From the NCBI GenBank assembly GCA_905160935.1, contig CAJHZI010000697.1:18501-82500 (forward strand): a DNA stretch of 64,000 nt, written 5' to 3'. The stretch is from Enchytraeus crypticus. Taxonomy: Eukaryota > Annelida > Clitellata > Enchytraeida > Enchytraeidae. A model generated the notes under the pieces. The model was not told the DNA's origin. It ran no database searches and worked only from the letters and a program-made list of their open reading frames with translations. How positions within the stretch are numbered: position 1 is the stretch's first letter; each line of letters starts with the position of its first letter. The translations under genes and the position numbers were made by a program. Positions 58,936-64,000 of the stretch are shown piece after piece.

Positions 58936-60069
58936 ATCTTACAACAACAAATTATGGAGAATTATAAGGATGATGGTAACTTGTGTCGTTAACATTTTCA
59001 GCGCTTTCTGAACTTGTACGCTTCTTAAACTAGATTGAGTTGAGTAGCTTTGCAAATATTTTAGTATGGATGTGTGGACGGACATTGACACATTTTTCAA
59101 GTTTCGTGCATGTGTACAATTGTGTACTGTATATACATGTACATGCACTGCTTACATAAGCGTGCTTGAGTGTGTGTGTGTGTGTGTGTGTGTGTCACAG
59201 TAGGTTTAAGTGTACATGTACGTTTGTGTGCGTGTACGTGTGTGAGAGGGGACTAAACGAGTTAACTGTATTTCGATTTGTACTGTTTAATGGTCCTTTA
59301 TACAGCTGATTGGATTATTGTGACTGCATTGAATCTCCCAGCTATCTGGTCGAACCTGGTCGGCTTTGTTGTCGGTAGGAGGCACGTCAGTCTGTTGATC
59401 AGTCTTCTCTTTCATCCGATTCCGCCAGCGCCACCGGGCATGTAACCCATGTCAGGCATACAACCATGATATCATCTCCAGAATAAAATAAAGCGTCAAA
59501 CTAAGCAATATTATTTTAATATGCTGGTTATTTTTCCTAATTTTAATCTTATACAGTGTAAATGCTATATCGTAGTATTGATTTTTTGTCGCGTATCTTG
59601 CATTTGATTTGAAGGAGTTTTACATCAGAAATACAAATAAATTTTAAGATAGAACACCTACTCATAGCTGCCTGTCTTTAGTAAATTTAGGTATTAATGA
59701 AGGTACAGAAGAGTAGGGGAAAGCCGTTATGTAAAATATATATTTACTACGATTATAGAAATATATCTTTTAAAATATATTTTAAAAGAATAGAATCTTT
59801 GATGAAACTGATTGTTGATGACTGAGCTTTAGAACACAGCTGTGTGCTTGGGAATGTATGCATCGGATCTGCAATTTAACACTAGATCCATAGCAAATAT
59901 GAGCAGTAATGCATTGTATATTTGAAATTCATATTTAAAGAATAGTATTCACGCTGATGCCAGCTCTTTATGAAGATTCACACGCATTGTTGTGCTATTA
60001 CTTCTTTAATCTTGTGATTACTTTGCATCTTTGCTTGATGTATGGTTATGATTCAGAGACAGGGCTATT

Positions 60070-60075
<6 letters not shown>
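58936..60075. other. unassigned stretch
   Basis: (GT)n at 59168-59196. The segment 59330-59470 is a little GC-richer and unexplained. Nothing else. Confidence 0.45.
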
Positions 60076-60135
<60 letters not shown>

Positions 60136-60140
60136 TATAT
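60076..60140. repeat. (AT)n tract
   Basis: Pure AT alternation of about 60 bp. Confidence 0.95.
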
Positions 60141-60410
60141 ACTCATAATCTCTGTTGCATATATCGCGGCGCACGCTTAGAATGGAGAGAGGTAATATTA
60201 GTTCAAGCTGAGCGGCAGAGTTTAACGGTAAGCTTCTGAGTTTAACGTTAAGTATTAGTACTACTTATCGTTTAGCTGAAGTACTACAACTTTACGTTGA
60301 CCAATGGTATACTACTTTATTTATTTATACTTTTGTTTAATTTTCAACTTGCACAATAAAATCGTAAACGTAAGACACAATTCAAAATCAAGGGTCAGTA
60401 GGTAATCAGT

Positions 60411-60580
60411 TAGTCAGATAGACAGTCAGTCAGTCATTCAGTCAGTCAATCAGTCTGTCAGTCATTCAGTCAGTCAGTCTCTCAGTCATTTAGTCAGTCA
60501 GTCAACTAATCGTCTAGTCACTCAGTTAAACAGCCAGTTAGTTTGACAGCCAATCAGTCCCGTCCATCAGTAAGTCAGTC
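60411..60580. repeat. (CAGT)n-type microsatellite
   Basis: CAGTCAGTCATTCAGTCAGT with many one-base changes. Confidence 0.9.
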
Positions 60581-60994
60581 AGTAGGCATTTATATGGTGT
60601 ACTTATAACATAACCTCAAAAGTTGCTTAGAATACTTAAGAAAGGTATCCTAGGTCATTGTTTTTTGAAGCAATAATCTTTTAAATCATGAGCGAATTTA
60701 GCCAGCCGACTAAAAGTAGCCTATCATCTCCTTATTCAATTTTTAAATTATCAAGCATCGTTTTCAGAGTGTTCATCGGCATGGAGCTAGTACGTGAGAT
60801 TCTTGGGGTTTCTTCTACAATACTATAGAACTGAATGACTCATTCGCTCGTTTCTAACAACTTATCTGAAATGTTTAAAAAAAATAAATTATTATAATCG
60901 ATTTGATAGCTACATCAGTCAATACATTTTTATTATTTCGTGTAAAGCTAAAAACCATTAAATTCAATCTCTCTCTTCAAATCATAGCAAATAT

Positions 60995-61085
60995 AATTAC
61001 TGTCAGATACGGCTTGGCTGGGATTGAAACCAAATGACCTCTAGCTTCTCAGGTAAACGTGCTAGCTATTCGCAGTCTAACCGGA
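60995..61085 (-). mobile_element. SINE-E fragment (tRNA-derived)
   Basis: The complement reads GAATAGCTAGCACGTTTACC, TGAGAAGCTAGAGG and TTTGGTTTCAATCCCAGCC. A- and B-box regions are in tRNA order, but without base-paired acceptor ends. Related to 23165-23245. Confidence 0.65.
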
Positions 61086-62041
61086 TTATAAATTCCAAAA
61101 CAATATTCCAACCGGCTTGGATTATTTTTATGGAATTGATGATGTTTACTTAAAACTCCCTTCTCTAATTGGAATATATATTTGAAGTTTTTTAGGATTT
61201 GAAGTTGGACGGGGGGGGGGGGGTGTGGATTGTGCGAGGGACGGATTTTGACTTTTCATTTATTAGTGGCCGCGCAGCTGCGTTTCATTCATTCCTCGCC
61301 AATAATAAGCTCTCCAATATCCCACACCCTTCGAGAATCCCCCCGTCTCCTCTGTCTGGCTGCTTCCACCTTCATTTAACAGTTGAAATGTTTCCGCTGA
61401 TGGAATTTAATCTGACTTCTGTTGAACAGGGAAAAGAGAAAATTCTACTCAACAGAATCTTTGATGGATTATTTAGTTCAACAGTTCGACCTGGTCTAAG
61501 ATCTTAGCAATGCTAAAGTAAGAGAAAGTAGTTTTGCTCGTATAAAAATGCAGCAAAATGCAATAAGCAGCTGTATGGAATAATTTACTCTATTTTATTG
61601 TATTAGTTTTCATATGTCTAACAGCCATACTTATATATATATATATATATATATAGATATAGATATATATATATATATTCGTTTATTACTTGAAATCTGA
61701 CATACCGCAGAAAACGTACAAACATACATGGAAAAAAAGCAAATAGAAAGTTCAATAATACCAAGATAACAATAGTCCAAGATAATGTTTCATAACAGTC
61801 ATTATACGATATTCTAATGATAAAGTCTTAACCACGAAAGGAGTGCGTTTAAATGGTATTTAAAATTGATGGGTCCCCCACTGAGCTTGATGTTAAAATA
61901 TAATAAATCTTGCTTTTATTTCAAAACAATAACAGCTGCAGATAGGTTTCATACGAACATGATTAGCCTACATTATACGAGAAGATAGTGTCACAGTCAC
62001 GCAAAATGCTAACAATGCATTTTCAACCAAGATTAAATTAG
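61086..62041. other. unassigned stretch
   Basis: G run at 61211-61223 and an (AT)n/(GATA) tract at 61631-61680. The frame 61199-61507 (+, 102 codons) crosses the G run and has no recognised motif. The part nearest 62041 may be 3' untranslated sequence of the adjoining LINE. Confidence 0.45.
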
Positions 62042-62506
62042 CTATAGTTTTATAGAATCATTTAGTGTCAAGCTGGTTATGAAGTTTTTATCATTCAAAG
62101 AGCTACGCTTAGTTGGTATGGCGTAACTTCTTTTTGCAAAGTTCCTTCGGGTTTGGTATGAATGTTGGTTTAGTGAGGGCATAAGCGGAGCCAGCAAGTG
62201 GTCAGAATTATTACAGACTGAGCTAAATATCTTACTGTCAGCTGACATGCAGAGATTCTCAAAAATTTGCTCTTTGTTATAAAAACCAGCCCTTTTTGCA
62301 CGTCTTAAAAATGCTTCTAGGCGGTTTCTGTCGTCAGCAGAAGTAAACCCCCACCAAAATTGTGAGGCGTGGAGTAATTTAGTAAGAGTAGAAGCCTGGA
62401 ACACTATCTGAAGGAGTTCATTTGATAGACCTTTTGTGCGCAAGGAGTATAAAGCAAAAATATTGCTAATTTGATAGACCTTTTGTGCGCAAGGAGTATA
62501 AAGCAA
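62042..62506 (-). pseudogene. LINE reverse transcriptase C-terminal fragment
   Basis: The minus-strand frame contains LSNELLQIVFQASTLTKLLH, then SQFWWGFTSADDRNRLEAFL, RRAKRAGFYN and NSDHLLAPLMP. This is the well-known block after the RT domain of Jockey/CR1-like LINEs ('l.VF.a.v.akLlYA..aWWGFts..dr.RleaFLRRa.R.GF'), ending with a stop at 62042-62044 after a segment corresponding to 'NFixRmL'. The palm domain is missing. The first about 28 codons are disturbed by a 49-bp tandem duplication (62421 and 62470). 5'-truncated, not active. Confidence 0.85.
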
Positions 62507-62829
62507 AAATATTACTCGAACATGAGGATATAAGACTGGGTATGTGAGAAGGAAAGGAACAATTACACGAAATCGTGACTCCCAAACATTTGAGATTTGA
62601 GACTCGTTCTATTCAAGTTCTATTACTTGAAAACAGTAAGTAACCTCTAATTGAATTGAAAATAAAAAGCCAGTAACTAGAGCATGTAGGATATAAGCCG
62701 AAGCTATATAATTATTCTACCCTGAGTACTCCTTTTACATTCAATGAATTACCAGGAGTTACTTTTCTTTATAATTTTTTCGCCGCTGTATTTGATATCT
62801 CGGACCTAACATTGAAATAGCTAACATAA

Positions 62830-63005
62830 ACTTTTCGTTGCTTCTCTGAATGTTATTTCTATTACTAATTGATGCTCAACGATGATTGACGTTTACATTA
62901 ACATAAAATGTATACAATACATTATATGGAAGAAGCTAATTCAAACCCTAAAATTTCTCATATCTTTATATGGGCACTGCAAAACAGATACATTTTAACT
63001 AAACT
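62830..63005 (+). repeat. dispersed repeat family G, copy 2
   Basis: TTGCTTCTCTGAATGTTATT, GATGCTCAACGATG, GTTTACATTAACATAAAATG, AATTTCTCATATCTTTATAT and GGGCACTG, in the order seen at 58700-58935. Confidence 0.65.
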
Positions 63006-63019
63006 TTTGCGTATGTTGC

Positions 63020-63240
63020 TGCCATATTCTATAGTTTACGATAGGAAATTGTCTTATATTTTAGCGTAATTCTATTGTAGTCTACGAAACTAGATTGTTT
63101 TGCTATTTCTTTGATATTCTCCATAGTCTACGAAACTAAAGTTTCGTGTATTTGTCGACTATTCTGTGTAGTCTACGAAACTAAATTTTCTTATATTTTT
63201 CTGATATTCTCTGTAGTCTACGAAACTAAACGTTCTCGTG
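63020..63240. repeat. ~45-bp tandem repeat, 5 copies
   Basis: Core GATATTCTCTGTAGTCTACG followed by AAACTAAATTTTCTTATAT. The TAGTCTACGAAACTA word recurs every 43-46 bp. Weakly similar words occur at 25250-25340. Confidence 0.88.
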
Positions 63241-63481
63241 TTTTGACATGAAGGTTGTGATATGATCAGCGGGTCAGATATCAGTTATAGGAAGAGCTCG
63301 AAACAGCGCAGTGTTTACATTCGCTATGCGATCCCTAATTCTAACTGTAGAGAAGACGTCCGCACGCGAGTGCAGTGGCTGTTGAATATCTACGAATGGT
63401 TACTGATTTTTTTAAACCGATTCTTGTCATATGGTTTGATATACAGTGAACGTAATGGGTACCTATATGACAAGTTTTTTA
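63241..63481. other. unassigned stretch
   Basis: A frame of 120 codons (63262-63624) runs from here into the SINE-A and is therefore not credible as a gene. Confidence 0.45.
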
Positions 63482-63690
63482 CTCTCTCTTCAGTGCACTG
63501 CCAAGTGGCAGGTTCAAAGTACATATTCATACTCAAAGTCTGCTTTCTCGCTCCACAAGTGCACTCCCTAGATCAACAAGTTAATCCCTTCACAAAGTCA
63601 ATGCCTTATCCATACCTTGCATAGCCTATAGCATGAGAAAAGTATGGCTTCTGAGGTGGTTTCACGTTACCTTCCTCAGAAGGCAGTTTA
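63482..63690 (-). mobile_element. SINE-A body, inserted next to a LINE endonuclease
   Basis: CTCTCTTCAGTGCACTGCCA, AGTGGCAGGTTCAAAG, CTCGCTCCACAAGTGCACTC, CTAGATCAACAAGTTAATCC and TTCTGAGGTGGTTTCACG are nearly identical to 31441-31640. The shared head is absent on the high-coordinate side. Confidence 0.88.
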
Positions 63691-63720
63691 TTACTATCCT
63701 ATATTTAACTTTGTGTGTGA

Positions 63721-63972
63721 AGTGGTGTTGGGTTCAATTTGTTAAATGAACTGTTTTCTAGTTACTGTTTGGTCTGTTGTGATGATAAGGTTCTTGATAG
63801 TTCTATTGACCTCACCTATATGCACGAAGGATTAGGCTACGTCTCCCGCCTTGATAATATATTTATTAGTGAGAGTTTGATATCTGTAACCTCAGGAATT
63901 AACATTTTAAACGAGGCAGTCCATTGCTCAGATCACTTGCCTATAGTGTGTGTCTTTGAAATTTTAAATTAA
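63721..63972 (+). pseudogene. LINE endonuclease (EEP) C-terminal fragment
   Basis: The frame 63721-63972 reads NLLNELFSSYCLVCCDD, then DLTYMHEGLGYVSRLDNIFI, then a linker, and ends with HCSDHLPIVCVFEI and a stop. This matches the last part of the apurinic-type endonuclease domain of LINE ORF2 proteins: the 'TY...SrIDxIfvS' strand and the catalytic 'SDHxPI' His motif are both present. The N-terminal two thirds of the domain are missing, with SINE-A (63482-63690) lying just upstream. The RT domain would be expected downstream but the frame stops at 63972 and the window ends at 64000. Remnant only. Confidence 0.82.
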
Positions 63973-64000
63973 GGAATTCAGTTCATTTACACTAAATACA

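Noticed and set aside
59330..59480. Minus-strand stretch reading MPDMGYMPGGAGGIG, recalling glycine/methionine-rich chaperone tails
   Set aside because: Only about 15 residues, no upstream conserved domain; too short to support a pseudogene.
63262..63624. 120-codon plus-strand frame
   Set aside because: More than a third of it lies in SINE-A sequence read in its antisense direction.

Overview
The window looks like non-coding DNA (intergenic or large-intron) from an animal, most probably a marine invertebrate; I cannot name the species. The reasons are: AT-rich sequence with no open reading frame that looks like a conserved host gene, very many (GA)n/(CT)n and (AT)n microsatellites, tRNA-derived SINE-like repeats with recognisable B boxes, LINE fragments typical of invertebrates, and Tc1/mariner- and hAT-type DNA transposons. 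No rRNA, true tRNA gene, CRISPR array or prokaryotic-type operon was found. Names such as SINE-A to SINE-F and family G are labels made up for this annotation. Layout: 0-10 kb holds a 38-bp minisatellite, an intact SINE-B with a 10-bp target-site duplication, a hAT-like non-autonomous element with GGTTCG subterminal arrays, a deleted mariner, a long imperfect hairpin, a SINE-A, a LINE 3' remnant and a SINE-D. 10-20 kb has the second copy of the hAT-like element, an 18-bp minisatellite and a higher-order satellite built from 20-bp monomers carrying TGAGTCA. 20-32 kb has SINE-C, SINE-A and SINE-B copies, long AT tracts, and a mariner (maT-like, DD37D spacing) with arms of about 280 bp. 32-39 kb has a palindrome-rich block, two copies of a foldback element, a frameshifted LINE RT fragment, and a small block with perfect E-box and CRE palindromes that is the only promoter-like segment seen. 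39-47 kb is almost empty. 47-64 kb has three in-frame or short-unit minisatellites, more SINE copies with GA tails, a paired dispersed repeat, and two LINE fragments (RT C-terminus, endonuclease C-terminus). How the parts fit together: there is no host pathway here; the story is mobile-element ecology. SINE-A and SINE-B share the same 5' head but have different bodies and different microsatellite tails ((GA)n against (GAT)n). SINE-D and SINE-F also run into (GA)n, so a share of the GA tracts in this window can be read as retroposon tails. The hAT-like element has carried a piece of LINE reverse transcriptase in both copies, so the capture came before its last spread. All coding remnants are broken. 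Dispersed-family calls come from comparing copies within this window by eye; no database search was done.
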